Of a stretch of DNA of 64,000 nt, positions 55,334 to 63,659 are shown one piece after another. Location: assembly GCF_003675855.1 (NCBI RefSeq), contig NZ_RCIH01000003.1, positions 62,001 to 126,000 of the forward strand. The letters run 5' to 3'. The stretch comes from Halostella salina (GTDB lineage Archaea; Halobacteriota; Halobacteria; Halobacteriales; Natronoarchaeaceae). The number at the start of each line of letters is the position of its first letter. The stretch's first letter is position 1. The notes under the pieces are model-generated. The model worked only from the letters and a program-made list of their open reading frames with translations. It did no database searches and was not told the origin of the DNA. Position numbers and translations under genes: made by a program.

Positions 55334-55363
55334 GTATCAATGTCTCCCATCGTTTGATTGGCA

Positions 55364-56821
55364 ATGGCTGACAATACCGATCCCAGCGCGCGCTCGGGCG
55401 TGTCCCGGCGCACGTTCGTGAAAGCGACAGGTGCATCCGGCGTGGCGGCAGGCCTGGCCGGCTGTGTCTACGGCGGCGGCGGAGGGGGTAACGGGAACAC
55501 GGTCCAGTTCGGCACGGACCCGGTGTTCATCGAAGAGGTCGGCGACGATGCGAAGGACCTGATGCACGAGGCCGGCCTCTCGGACGACATCGAGATCGAG
55601 TGGGTCGCCGGGAACGAGGAGACGGGCGCACGCCGCGACAACTACAACCGTCTGCTCAGCACCGGCGAGCCGGACCCGGACATCCTGATGATGGACAACG
55701 GCTGGGTGAACGTGTTCATCCAGCAGGGCCTGATCGAGAACCTGAGCGACTCGGACGCGATCAGTGACGAGGTCATCTCCACGGTCAACGACGAGTACTT
55801 CGAGGGCTTCACCGCGACCGCCCGCAACCTCGACGGCCAGCTGTTCGGCGTCCCGATGTACCCGGACTTCCCGACGATGCAGTACCGGAAGGACCTGGCC
55901 GAGGACGCCGGCTACAACCCCGAGAGCGACAACTGGGCGACCGAGCCGATGACGTGGGCCGAGTGGTCGCAGATCACGGCGGACATCCAGGAGCAGAGCG
56001 GCGTCGACTACGGTTTCACGACCCAGTGGGACATCTACGTCGGCACGGCCTGCTGTACGTTCAACGAGGTCATGACCTCGTGGGGCGGCGCGTACTTCGG
56101 CGGCCGGGAGAACCTGTTCGGCCCCGTCGGCGAACGGCCGGTCACGGTCGACGCCGAGGAAACGATCAACGGGCTCCGGATGATGACCCGGTTCGTCCAG
56201 GGCACGAACTTCAGCCAGCTCAGCGAGGACTACGCCGGCGGTATCGCCCCGACGGAGATCACCTCGTGGAACGAGGAGGACTCCCGCGCGCCGATGGTCA
56301 ACGGCAACGCGGTGATGCACCGCAACTGGCCGTACGCCATCGCCAGCAACGCCTCCGAGGAGAACTTCGGCGAGGACTACGGCGCGATGCCCATGCCGTA
56401 CGCGGTCACCGAGGAGAACGCAGCCCAGCAGGGTGCTGGTGGCTCCGCCTCGGCGCTCGGCGGGTGGCACGCGACCGTCAACCCCAACACCGAGAACACC
56501 GAGAACGTCAACGAGGTTCTGGAGGTGCTGACGACCGACGAGTGGCTGCTCGGCATCATGGAGCTGTACGGCTGGGTGCCGCCGAAGCCCGCGCTGTTCG
56601 AGTCCGAGGAGGCACGGAACCTGGACACGATGGGCCGCTACATGGACACGCTGCAGGTGGCCGGCGAGAACACGATCGCCCGTCCCGTCACGTCCGTGTG
56701 GCCCAACCAGGTCCCGGTCATCGCCGAGCAGGCCAACCGCGCCGTCGCGGGCGAGAAAGACCCCTCGCAGGCCATGGCGGACCTGCAGGGCCAGCTCGAA
56801 AACATCGAGGATCAGGCGTAA
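55364..56821 (+). CDS. Sugar ABC transporter substrate-binding lipoprotein (CUT1 type)
   Basis: A 485-residue extracellular sugar-binding protein. A twin-arginine signal (SRRTFV), hydrophobic core and lipobox LAGC (Cys about residue 33) precede a glycine-rich tether. The mature part has the family-1 binding-protein pattern: ILMMDNGWVNVFIQQGLIENLSD-type segments (about 100-125) and VPMYPDFPTMQYRKDLAEDAGY (about 165). Related proteins bind maltose, trehalose or other sugars and sugar alcohols. I use the ATG at 55364; the in-frame TTG six bases earlier is also possible. It heads an operon of at least four or five genes. Confidence 0.92.
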   Translation: MADNTDPSARSGVSRRTFVKATGASGVAAGLAGCVYGGGGGGNGNTVQFGTDPVFIEEVGDDAKDLMHEAGLSDDIEIEWVAGNEETGARRDNYNRLLSTGEPDPDILMMDNGWVNVFIQQGLIENLSDSDAISDEVISTVNDEYFEGFTATARNLDGQLFGVPMYPDFPTMQYRKDLAEDAGYNPESDNWATEPMTWAEWSQITADIQEQSGVDYGFTTQWDIYVGTACCTFNEVMTSWGGAYFGGRENLFGPVGERPVTVDAEETINGLRMMTRFVQGTNFSQLSEDYAGGIAPTEITSWNEEDSRAPMVNGNAVMHRNWPYAIASNASEENFGEDYGAMPMPYAVTEENAAQQGAGGSASALGGWHATVNPNTENTENVNEVLEVLTTDEWLLGIMELYGWVPPKPALFESEEARNLDTMGRYMDTLQVAGENTIARPVTSVWPNQVPVIAEQANRAVAGEKDPSQAMADLQGQLENIEDQA

Positions 56822-56830
56822 CCGAGTGGG

Positions 56831-57832
56831 ATGAGCACGGAACAGCCTACGGACGGGCCGGGGCGTGAATCCCGCCGGTCGGGGCCGCTCGTCTCGGCAG
56901 TCCGCTGGATGGAGAACCTCGGGGACACCGGGTTCGCGTACCTGCTGTTGACCCCCGTGTTCCTCATCCTCGGGGCGGTCGCGCTGTACCCGCTGCTGGC
57001 GACGTTCGAGATGTCGCTGCACGCGGACGCAACCGGCAGGGTCGGCGAGTTCGTCGGGTTCCAGAACTACGTCGAACTGTTCAACGGCGAGAAGGACGTG
57101 TGGCTCGGCGGCGCGAACTTCCTCCCCGAGGGGTCGTGGCTCAGCATCAGCAACCTGCTTGGCAGCGCCGTCGGCGTGACGCTGATCTTCACGATCGTGA
57201 GCGTGTTCTTCGAGACGATCATCGGCTTCGGGCAGGCGCTCATCCTCGACCAGGACTTCCGCGGCCGGCGGTGGGTCCGGGTCGCGATCATCATCCCGTG
57301 GGCCGTTCCGATCGTGATCCAGGGGATGATATTCTACCTGATGTTCCGCCCCGGCATCGGCTTCGCGACCGCACCCCTCGCCGACATGGGGCTGCTCGCG
57401 GCGCAGAACACGCTGAACGACCCGGCGAGCGCGATGTTCATCATCATCGTGGCCGACATCTGGAAGACGTCGGCGTTCATGGCGCTGCTCATCCTCGCCG
57501 GGCTCCAGAGCATCGACCGGAGCCTCTACGACGTGGCGAAGGTCGCCGGCGCGTCGAAGTGGCAGCAGTTCCGGATGATCACCCTGCCGCTCATCCTGCC
57601 GACGGTCGGCGTCGCGGTGCTGTTCCGGACCGTCGCAGCGATGCGCGTCTACGGCGTGATCGACACCGTGTCGAGCTGTCAGGTCGTGCCGTCGCTGTCG
57701 TGTATGGTCGTGCAGACGTTCAGTTCGCCCCCGCGGTACGCGACGTCGGCGACCATCGCCTTCGTCACCGCCGCGATCATCGGGGTCGCAGTGTCCGTGA
57801 TAATCGTGCAGCAGGCACGGGAGGGGATCTGA
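56831..57832 (+). CDS. Sugar ABC transporter permease (MalF-like)
   Basis: A 333-residue inner-membrane permease with six spans. The EAA motif that contacts the ATPase is DVAKVAGASKWQQFRMITLPLILP (in parts, about residues 235-258). It starts 9 bases after the binding protein and ends 1 base before the second permease, so it is co-transcribed. The paired cysteines in SSCQVVPSLSCMV lie near the last periplasmic loop, an unusual feature for a haloarchaeal permease and possibly a disulfide. Confidence 0.93.
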   Translation: MSTEQPTDGPGRESRRSGPLVSAVRWMENLGDTGFAYLLLTPVFLILGAVALYPLLATFEMSLHADATGRVGEFVGFQNYVELFNGEKDVWLGGANFLPEGSWLSISNLLGSAVGVTLIFTIVSVFFETIIGFGQALILDQDFRGRRWVRVAIIIPWAVPIVIQGMIFYLMFRPGIGFATAPLADMGLLAAQNTLNDPASAMFIIIVADIWKTSAFMALLILAGLQSIDRSLYDVAKVAGASKWQQFRMITLPLILPTVGVAVLFRTVAAMRVYGVIDTVSSCQVVPSLSCMVVQTFSSPPRYATSATIAFVTAAIIGVAVSVIIVQQAREGI

Positions 57833-57833
57833 G

Positions 57834-58793
57834 ATGTCGACCGCAACCGAACCCGACGACGACGAGGCGCGCGGACCGCTCCAGCGATGGGTGCGGGACG
57901 CGATACAGAACCCGCAGAAGGTGTACCGGGCGCTGTTCTACAGCGCGACGGGGTTCTTCCTGGTGACGACCCTGTTCCCGTTCTACTGGCTGCTGGTGCT
58001 GGCGCTGACGCCGCGGGAGCTGATGACGCAGTTCTCCTTCCCGCCGACGCCGAACGGGTTCAACCCCGAGTCCTTCATCACGGTGTTCCAGCAGGAGCCG
58101 TTCCACCTGTACGTGTTCAACAGCTTCGTGCTGGCCATCGTGACGACGGTCATCGTGATCTTCATCGCGAGCCTCGCGGGGTACGTGTTCGGCCGGCTGG
58201 AGTTCCCGGGCCGCGGGCCGCTGATGCTCGGGATCCTGGCCATCTCCTACTTCCCGCCGGCGGCGTTCGTCGTGCCGCTGTTCCGGGTGTTCACCGGCCG
58301 GACGCCGGTCGAGATCCCCTTCGTCGACCTCGTTCTCTTCCAGCCGCCGCGGCTGCTGAACACGCCGGGGTCGATGATACTTCCCTTCAGCGCGCTGTTC
58401 ATGCCGCTGTCCATCTTCATCCTGACGACGTTCTACGCCCAGATCCCGGACGGGCTGGAGGACGCCGCCAGGGTCGAGGGGACGACGCGGATCGGCGCGC
58501 TGTTCCGGGTCATCATGCCGCTGTCAGCACCGGGCGTCGCCACTGCCGCCGTGCTGACGTTCATTTCGGTGTACAACGAGTACTTCTTCTCGTCGATCAT
58601 GGCGCTGTCGAACGAACCGAGCCAGTGGTCGCCACTGGTCGGCGGGATCCTGAGCTACCAGACCCAGTACGCGACGGCCTACGACCTGATGGCAGCGGCG
58701 AGCATCATCGGGGTGTTACCCGTCGTGATACTCGTGGTCATCGCGCAGGAACGCATCGTCAGCGGCCTCACAGCGGGCGCACTCAAGGAGTAA
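57834..58793 (+). CDS. Sugar ABC transporter permease (MalG-like)
   Basis: A 319-residue permease with six predicted spans. The EAA loop is GLEDAARVEGTTRIGALFRVIMPLSAPG (in parts, about residues 205-232). A CUT1-type start, FPFYWLLVLALTPRELM, is present. Its ATG follows the previous stop by one base and the ATPase gene begins 4 bases after its stop, making a tight operon. Confidence 0.93.
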   Translation: MSTATEPDDDEARGPLQRWVRDAIQNPQKVYRALFYSATGFFLVTTLFPFYWLLVLALTPRELMTQFSFPPTPNGFNPESFITVFQQEPFHLYVFNSFVLAIVTTVIVIFIASLAGYVFGRLEFPGRGPLMLGILAISYFPPAAFVVPLFRVFTGRTPVEIPFVDLVLFQPPRLLNTPGSMILPFSALFMPLSIFILTTFYAQIPDGLEDAARVEGTTRIGALFRVIMPLSAPGVATAAVLTFISVYNEYFFSSIMALSNEPSQWSPLVGGILSYQTQYATAYDLMAAASIIGVLPVVILVVIAQERIVSGLTAGALKE

Positions 58794-58797
58794 CACA

Positions 58798-59976
58798 ATG
58801 GCACAAGTCAAACTCGAACACATCACGAAACGCTACGAGGACGTGACGGCCGTCGACGACATGAACCTCGACCTGAAGGACGGCGAGTTCATCTGTCTCG
58901 TCGGGCCGTCAGGCTGCGGGAAGTCGACGACGATGGAGACGGTCGCCGGACTCACCAAACCCACCGAGGGGAAGGTGTTCATCGGCGACCGCGACGTGAC
59001 GAACCTGCCGCCGAAGGACCGCGGGGTGGCGATGGTGTTCCAGAACATCGCGCTGTTCCCGCACATGGACGTGTACGACAACATCAGCTTCGGGCTTCGG
59101 CTCCGGGACTTCGACAAGGACGAGATCGACCGACGCGTGAACAACGCGGCGGAGATCGTCCAGCTCGAAGGTATGCTCGACCGGATGCCCGACGAGATGT
59201 CCGGCGGGCAGCGACAGCGCGTCGCCATCGCCCGCTCCATCGTCCGGGAACCCGACGTGTTCCTGATGGACGAGCCGCTGGCGAACCTGGACGCGAAGCT
59301 CCGCGTGAGTATGCGGACGGAGCTCCAGCGGCTCCACAAACAGCTCGACACGACGATCATCTACGTCACCCACAACCAGGCCGAGGCGATGACGATGGCC
59401 GACCGCATCGCGGTGATCGACAGCGGCGAACTCCAGCAGATCGACCCGCCGCTGACCTGCTACAACGAGCCGGCGAACCTCTTCGTCGCCGGCTTCATCG
59501 GCTCGCCGTCGATGAACTTCATGTCCGGCGAGATCACCGGTGCCGGGCTGGAGACCGAGCATTTCGTGCTCGACTTCGACCCGTCGACCGTCGACGGCGT
59601 GAGCGTCGGCCAGGAGGTCACGATGGGCATCCGGCCCGAGGACGTGTACCCGTCCGAGAACGCCGAGCGGCTCGCGACGCCGACGAAGCGGATCCGGGCC
59701 ACGACGGACGTGCTGGAGCCGATGGGCGACGAGATATTCGTCTACCTGTTGTTCGGCAACGGCGACGGGTCGATGGACATGGAGAGCCGGGGCGGCGGCC
59801 AGCTCCTGATGAGCGTCGACCCAGACTCGGCGATCGAGGAGGACGAGGACGTCGAGGTCGTCCTCGACCGCTCGAAGGTTCACCTGTTCGACAGCGCCTC
59901 GGGCGACGCCATCGTCCACGGGATGACGGCACCCCAGACCGCCGAGGAGCAACCGGAACCCGGAGGTGACGACTGA
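58798..59976 (+). CDS. Sugar ABC transporter ATPase (MalK/UgpC-like)
   Basis: A 392-residue ATPase. Walker A GPSGCGKST is near residue 38, the signature MSGGQRQRVAIARSI near 134, Walker B FLMDEPLANLD near 156, and the switch His in VTHNQAEAM near 190. A C-terminal OB-type regulatory domain starts at about residue 240, with the MGIRPEDVYPSE segment typical of MalK. One such ATPase can serve several CUT1 permeases. Its end carries the Shine-Dalgarno of the following small gene. Confidence 0.95.
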   Translation: MAQVKLEHITKRYEDVTAVDDMNLDLKDGEFICLVGPSGCGKSTTMETVAGLTKPTEGKVFIGDRDVTNLPPKDRGVAMVFQNIALFPHMDVYDNISFGLRLRDFDKDEIDRRVNNAAEIVQLEGMLDRMPDEMSGGQRQRVAIARSIVREPDVFLMDEPLANLDAKLRVSMRTELQRLHKQLDTTIIYVTHNQAEAMTMADRIAVIDSGELQQIDPPLTCYNEPANLFVAGFIGSPSMNFMSGEITGAGLETEHFVLDFDPSTVDGVSVGQEVTMGIRPEDVYPSENAERLATPTKRIRATTDVLEPMGDEIFVYLLFGNGDGSMDMESRGGGQLLMSVDPDSAIEEDEDVEVVLDRSKVHLFDSASGDAIVHGMTAPQTAEEQPEPGGDD

Positions 59977-59977
59977 G

Positions 59978-60181
59978 ATGGTGGGTGCCGCCGAACTCGT
60001 CTACTTCGGTGGCGGGACGGTCCTGTTTTTCTTCTGGGTGTACGGCATCGCGTCGTTCGTCTTGGACCTGAAAAACAAGATCATCCCGGGCATCCGCAAG
60101 TACCGGCGCGGTCGGCGGCGGCTCAAGGAGGAACAGCAGGAAGAGGAGGAGCGCGAGGAACGAGAACGACAGCTGTACTGA
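59978..60181 (+). CDS. Small single-span membrane protein in the sugar transporter operon
   Basis: A 67-residue protein. It has one hydrophobic segment (VYFGGGTVLFFFWVYGIASFVL, in parts, about residues 7-28), a basic stretch (KYRRGRRRLK), and a Glu/Arg-rich helix likely to be a coiled coil up to the C-terminus. A strong Shine-Dalgarno GGAGGTGA (59962-59969) fits the ATG at 59978; a GTG at 59966 is the alternative start. The gene begins directly after the ATPase stop, so it is translated from the transporter mRNA. I know of no family; it could anchor or regulate the transporter. Confidence 0.72.
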   Translation: MVGAAELVYFGGGTVLFFFWVYGIASFVLDLKNKIIPGIRKYRRGRRRLKEEQQEEEEREERERQLY

Positions 60182-60264
60182 ACGCGCCGGTGACGCCATG
60201 CCGGTCCCGGGACCGACCGGGGCCGCCCGGCAACCGGGCGCATTCGGGGATCCGAACCTGAAGA

Positions 60265-60270
60265 GTTAAC
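60265..60270 (+). promoter_or_regulatory. TATA-like box of the Gfo/Idh/MocA gene
   Basis: GTTAAC lies 26-31 bases before the ATG at 60296, within the 114-base gap after the small membrane gene. It suggests that the dehydrogenase gene has its own leaderless transcript in addition to any read-through. Confidence 0.5.
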
Positions 60271-60295
60271 CGCGGCTACGGGTGAAGTTCAATCA

Positions 60296-61390
60296 ATGAC
60301 TGAGAGCACCGCACCACGAGTCGGGATCGTCGGTCTCGGCAACATCGGCCAGTATCACGTGGACCGACTCCGGGAACTCGGCGCGAACGTCGTCGGGGGG
60401 ATGGACATCGACGCTGGGGCACGGTCCCACTTCACGGAGACGTACGGTATCGCCGCATACGACGACCACGAGGACCTGTTCGACGTCGCCGAGGCGGTCA
60501 TCATCACGACGCCGAACAAGTACCACGAGGAGTACGCGACCGACGCGCTCGACGCCGGACTGGACGTGTTACTGGAGAAGCCGCTCGCCCACTCCGTCGA
60601 GAGCGCGGAACGGATCGCCGCGGCCGCCGCCGAGGCAGACGGGTTCTGCATGGCCGGGTTCAACAACCGGTACGCGAACCCCGTCGAGGCGATCAAGGGC
60701 CATCAGGCGGAGGGACGGTTCGGCGACGTTCGGCACGTCGAGGCGAACTACATCCGGCGGCGGGGGATCCCCGGGCGAGGGTCGTGGTTCACCTCGAAGG
60801 AGGTCGCCGGCGGCGGCGCGCTCATCGACATCGGGGTCCACGCGATCGACCTGGCGCTGTACTTCCTCGATTTCCCCGAAGTCGTCGAGGTGTCCGGACA
60901 GACGCGGGCGCAGTTCGGCGACCGCGACGAGTACTCCTTCATCGAGATGTGGGGCGAGGACATCGGGCCGGAGGGGTTCGACGTCGACGACTCCGCGAGC
61001 GCGTTCATCCGCTGTGCGGACGGGTCGACGGTCTCGCTCGAAGTCGCGTGGGCGACGAACCGCGAGAGCAACCAGGAGTTCATCCTGCGCGGCAGCGGGG
61101 CCGGCGCGAAGTTCGACAAGTCGACCGGCGACCTCACACTGTACGAGTCCAGCGACGTCGGGACCGACCAGCTGACGGACACGACGGTCGAGACTCGTCC
61201 GAACGACGCCCACAAGTCCGAACAGGAGGCGTTCCTTTCGGCGGTCGAGGCCGGCGAGGCACCCGAACGGAACACGATGGAGCAGGCGCTGACCGTCCAG
61301 CGCGTCATCGACGCCATCTACCGGTCCAGCGAGCGCAACGAGGCCGTCTCGCTCCGGAGCGTCGAGGACCCGGAGCTTCGGCGGGAATAA
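60296..61390 (+). CDS. Gfo/Idh/MocA-family sugar dehydrogenase
   Basis: A 364-residue NAD(P)-dependent oxidoreductase. The Rossmann motif VGLGNIGQYHVDRL is near residue 12, the EKP signature LLEKPLAHS near 97, and the conserved GGGALIDIGVHAIDLALYFL near 177, with the catalytic His in the last. Members oxidise myo-inositol, glucose, other sugars or sugar derivatives. It differs clearly from the Gfo6-like enzyme at 5752. Its place after the transporter makes it the likely first catabolic step for the imported compound. Confidence 0.92.
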   Translation: MTESTAPRVGIVGLGNIGQYHVDRLRELGANVVGGMDIDAGARSHFTETYGIAAYDDHEDLFDVAEAVIITTPNKYHEEYATDALDAGLDVLLEKPLAHSVESAERIAAAAAEADGFCMAGFNNRYANPVEAIKGHQAEGRFGDVRHVEANYIRRRGIPGRGSWFTSKEVAGGGALIDIGVHAIDLALYFLDFPEVVEVSGQTRAQFGDRDEYSFIEMWGEDIGPEGFDVDDSASAFIRCADGSTVSLEVAWATNRESNQEFILRGSGAGAKFDKSTGDLTLYESSDVGTDQLTDTTVETRPNDAHKSEQEAFLSAVEAGEAPERNTMEQALTVQRVIDAIYRSSERNEAVSLRSVEDPELRRE

Positions 61391-61441
61391 GCCGCTATTA
61401 CCGGGTGGAACGGTCGAAACGGTGCGGAACGACTGGGCCCG

Positions 61442-61447
61442 TTTAAC
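61442..61447 (+). promoter_or_regulatory. TATA-like box of the HtrA-like protease gene
   Basis: TTTAAC lies 25-30 bases before the ATG at 61472, so the protease gene has its own leaderless-type promoter inside the sugar locus. Confidence 0.5.
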
Positions 61448-61471
61448 GCCCGACCTACCAATGGGCCGACC

Positions 61472-62608
61472 ATGGTCAGGAAGGCGGTCTGGGTCGGTGC
61501 CTCGGTCGTGTTGCTTACGCTCGTCGTCGCCGTTGCCGTCCCGACGCTCGCGCAGTTACCGACGGAAGAGGACGTGTACGCACAGGAGGACGGGAACGCC
61601 ACGACACAGCCCGCGTGTCAGTATCAGGAGCTGTATCAGGACGCGAGTCCGGCCGTCGCACAGGTGCTTTCCGACGGCGGGCAGGGGTCCGGGTTCGTGT
61701 ACGAGCGTGACGACGGAACGAGTTACGTCGTGACCAACGAACACGTCGTCGCGGGCGTCGGCCCGGGCGGTCCGGTCGACGGCGCGGAGCGTGACCCCGC
61801 CGCCGTCGACGTGCGCTTCGCGGACGGCGCGGTGCGGTCCGGGAACGTCACCGGCACCGACGTGTACACCGACCTCGCCGTCGTCCGGGTGAACGACACG
61901 CCCGACGGGGTCGAGACCCTCCCGGTCGCTAATGACAGCCCGCCAGTCGGCCAGCGGGTCGCCGCGCTCGGCAGCCCGTTCGGGCTGGAGGGGACGATGA
62001 CCCACGGCATCGTCAGCGGCGTCAACCGGTCGATGCCGACCGGCGCGGGCTTTTCGATCCCCGACACGGTCCAGACTGACGCGTCGATCAACCCCGGGAA
62101 CAGCGGCGGCCCGCTGATCGACTGTGACGGCGACGTGGTCGGCGTGAACCGTGCCGGCGGCGGTGACAACGTCGGCTTTGCCGTCTCGCCGGCGCTCGTC
62201 GAACGCGTCGTCCCCGAACTGATCGCGAACGGGAGCTACGAGCATCCGTACCTCGGCGTCGGGACGGTCCCGGTGACGCCGGCGGTGGCCGAAGCCAACG
62301 GACTGAACGAGAGCCAGGGCGTGCTCGTCGTCGGCACGGCGGCCGACGGTCCCGCCGACGGGGTTCTGGTCGGGAGCAACGACACCGTGACGGTCGACGG
62401 ACAGCAGGTCCCCGTCGGCGGCGACGTGGTCGTCGCGGTCGACGGCCGGGCCGTCACCTCTCAGGAAAGCCTCGGCAGCTACCTCGCCCGGGAGACCGCG
62501 CCGGGCGACGAGGTGGATCTGACCGTCCTCCGGGACGGCAACCGGACGACGGTGAACGTCACGCTCGGGGAGCGCCCGGCACCGGGCGAGGGACCGGCGG
62601 GCGCGTGA
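61472..62608 (+). CDS. Exported HtrA/DegP-like serine protease with PDZ domain
   Basis: A 378-residue trypsin-fold protease (family S1C). A Sec-type signal peptide or membrane anchor (VWVGASVVLLTLVVAVAV, about residues 5-22) is followed by the protease domain. The triad His is in TNEHVVAG (about 90), Asp in VYTDLAVV (about 133) and Ser in NPGNSGGPLI (about 212). A PDZ domain starts with YLGVGTVPVTP (about 256) and ends by about 370. Such enzymes degrade or hold misfolded extracytoplasmic proteins. It does not obviously belong to the sugar pathway. Confidence 0.92.
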   Translation: MVRKAVWVGASVVLLTLVVAVAVPTLAQLPTEEDVYAQEDGNATTQPACQYQELYQDASPAVAQVLSDGGQGSGFVYERDDGTSYVVTNEHVVAGVGPGGPVDGAERDPAAVDVRFADGAVRSGNVTGTDVYTDLAVVRVNDTPDGVETLPVANDSPPVGQRVAALGSPFGLEGTMTHGIVSGVNRSMPTGAGFSIPDTVQTDASINPGNSGGPLIDCDGDVVGVNRAGGGDNVGFAVSPALVERVVPELIANGSYEHPYLGVGTVPVTPAVAEANGLNESQGVLVVGTAADGPADGVLVGSNDTVTVDGQQVPVGGDVVVAVDGRAVTSQESLGSYLARETAPGDEVDLTVLRDGNRTTVNVTLGERPAPGEGPAGA

Positions 62609-62664
62609 GCGAAGTGGTCGCCTCGACCCCCTGATTTTTGCCGCGGGTCGCCGAAACGAGGGGT

Positions 62665-63633
62665 ATGCAGATCGGCGTCCACACACCACCGCTGTACGGC
62701 GAACCGCTGGCCGACGCACTGGCGTATCTGAACGGCATCGGCGTCGACGCCGTCGAACCCGGCGTCGGCGGCCACGCCGGGGACACGCACCTGCCCCGGG
62801 ACGAGTACCTGGACGACGACGAGGCCCAGGCCGAACTGCTGGGTCTCCTGTCGGAACACGACATGGAGATCAGCGCGCTGGCGACGCACAACAACCCGAT
62901 CCACCCTGACGAGGCGACCGCCGAGGAAGCCGACCGGGAGCTACGGGAGGCCATCGAGCTCGCGGCCCAGCTTGACGTGGACACGGTCACCACGTTCTCG
63001 GGCCTGCCGGCGGGCGGCCCGAACGACGAGGTGCCGAACTGGATCACCGCGCCGTGGCCCAACGAGCACGCCGAGGCCCACGAGTACCAGTGGAAGGAGG
63101 TCGCGATCCCCTACTGGTCCGAGATCGCCGAGTTCGCGGAGGACCACGGCGTGAACGTCGCTATCGAGATGCATCCGAACATGCTCGTGTACGAACCGCA
63201 CGGCCTCCTGCGGCTCCGCGAGGCGACCAACGAGCGGATCGGCGCGAACTTCGACCCCTCACACCTCTACTGGCAGGGGATCGACGTGACGGACGCGATC
63301 CGGCTGCTCGGCGAGGCGGACGCGATCCACCACTTCCACGCCAAGGACACGAAGGTGTACGACGCCAACGCCCGCGAGAAGGGCGTGCTCGACACGACGG
63401 CCTACACCGAGGAGGCCGACCGCTCGTGGCTGTTCCGCTCAATCGGCTACGGCCACGGCGAGGCACACTGGAAGGACGTGGTCTCGACGCTCAGGATGGT
63501 CGGCTACGACGGCACGCTCTCGATCGAACACGAGGACTCGCTGACGAGTTCGCGGGAGGGGCTGGAAAAGGCCGTCGACGTGCTCTCACGCGCCGTGTTC
63601 GAGACGACGCCCGGCGACGCCCACTGGGTGTAG
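62665..63633 (+). CDS. Sugar phosphate isomerase/epimerase (xylose-isomerase-like TIM barrel)
   Basis: A 322-residue AP-endonuclease-2-type TIM barrel. IGVHTPPLYGEPLADAL starts the barrel; IEMHPNMLVYEP (about residue 172), GANFDPSHLYWQ (about 193), HHFHAKDTK (about 223) and SIEHEDSL (about 287) hold the Glu, Asp and His metal ligands in the expected order. Homologues include hydroxypyruvate, inosose and ketose isomerases or epimerases. Together with the neighbouring dehydrogenase it could process an oxidised sugar or inositol derivative. I start at the ATG at 62665, nine residues into the open frame. Confidence 0.9.
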   Translation: MQIGVHTPPLYGEPLADALAYLNGIGVDAVEPGVGGHAGDTHLPRDEYLDDDEAQAELLGLLSEHDMEISALATHNNPIHPDEATAEEADRELREAIELAAQLDVDTVTTFSGLPAGGPNDEVPNWITAPWPNEHAEAHEYQWKEVAIPYWSEIAEFAEDHGVNVAIEMHPNMLVYEPHGLLRLREATNERIGANFDPSHLYWQGIDVTDAIRLLGEADAIHHFHAKDTKVYDANAREKGVLDTTAYTEEADRSWLFRSIGYGHGEAHWKDVVSTLRMVGYDGTLSIEHEDSLTSSREGLEKAVDVLSRAVFETTPGDAHWV

Positions 63634-63659
63634 CGCCGCCGAAGGACCACCGCGGACGG

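Noticed and set aside
55238-55363. A TrmB binding site of the Halobacterium type (TACT-n7/8-GAGTA) in the sugar operon promoter
   Set aside because: I checked both strands of this spacer and found no match, so control by the adjacent TrmB protein is inferred from position only.
55277-61409. The 12-mer ttaccgggtgga at both 55277-55288 and 61398-61409, flanking the sugar transporter region
   Set aside because: Matches of 12 bases are expected by chance many times in 64 kb of GC-rich DNA. The context has no boundary features.
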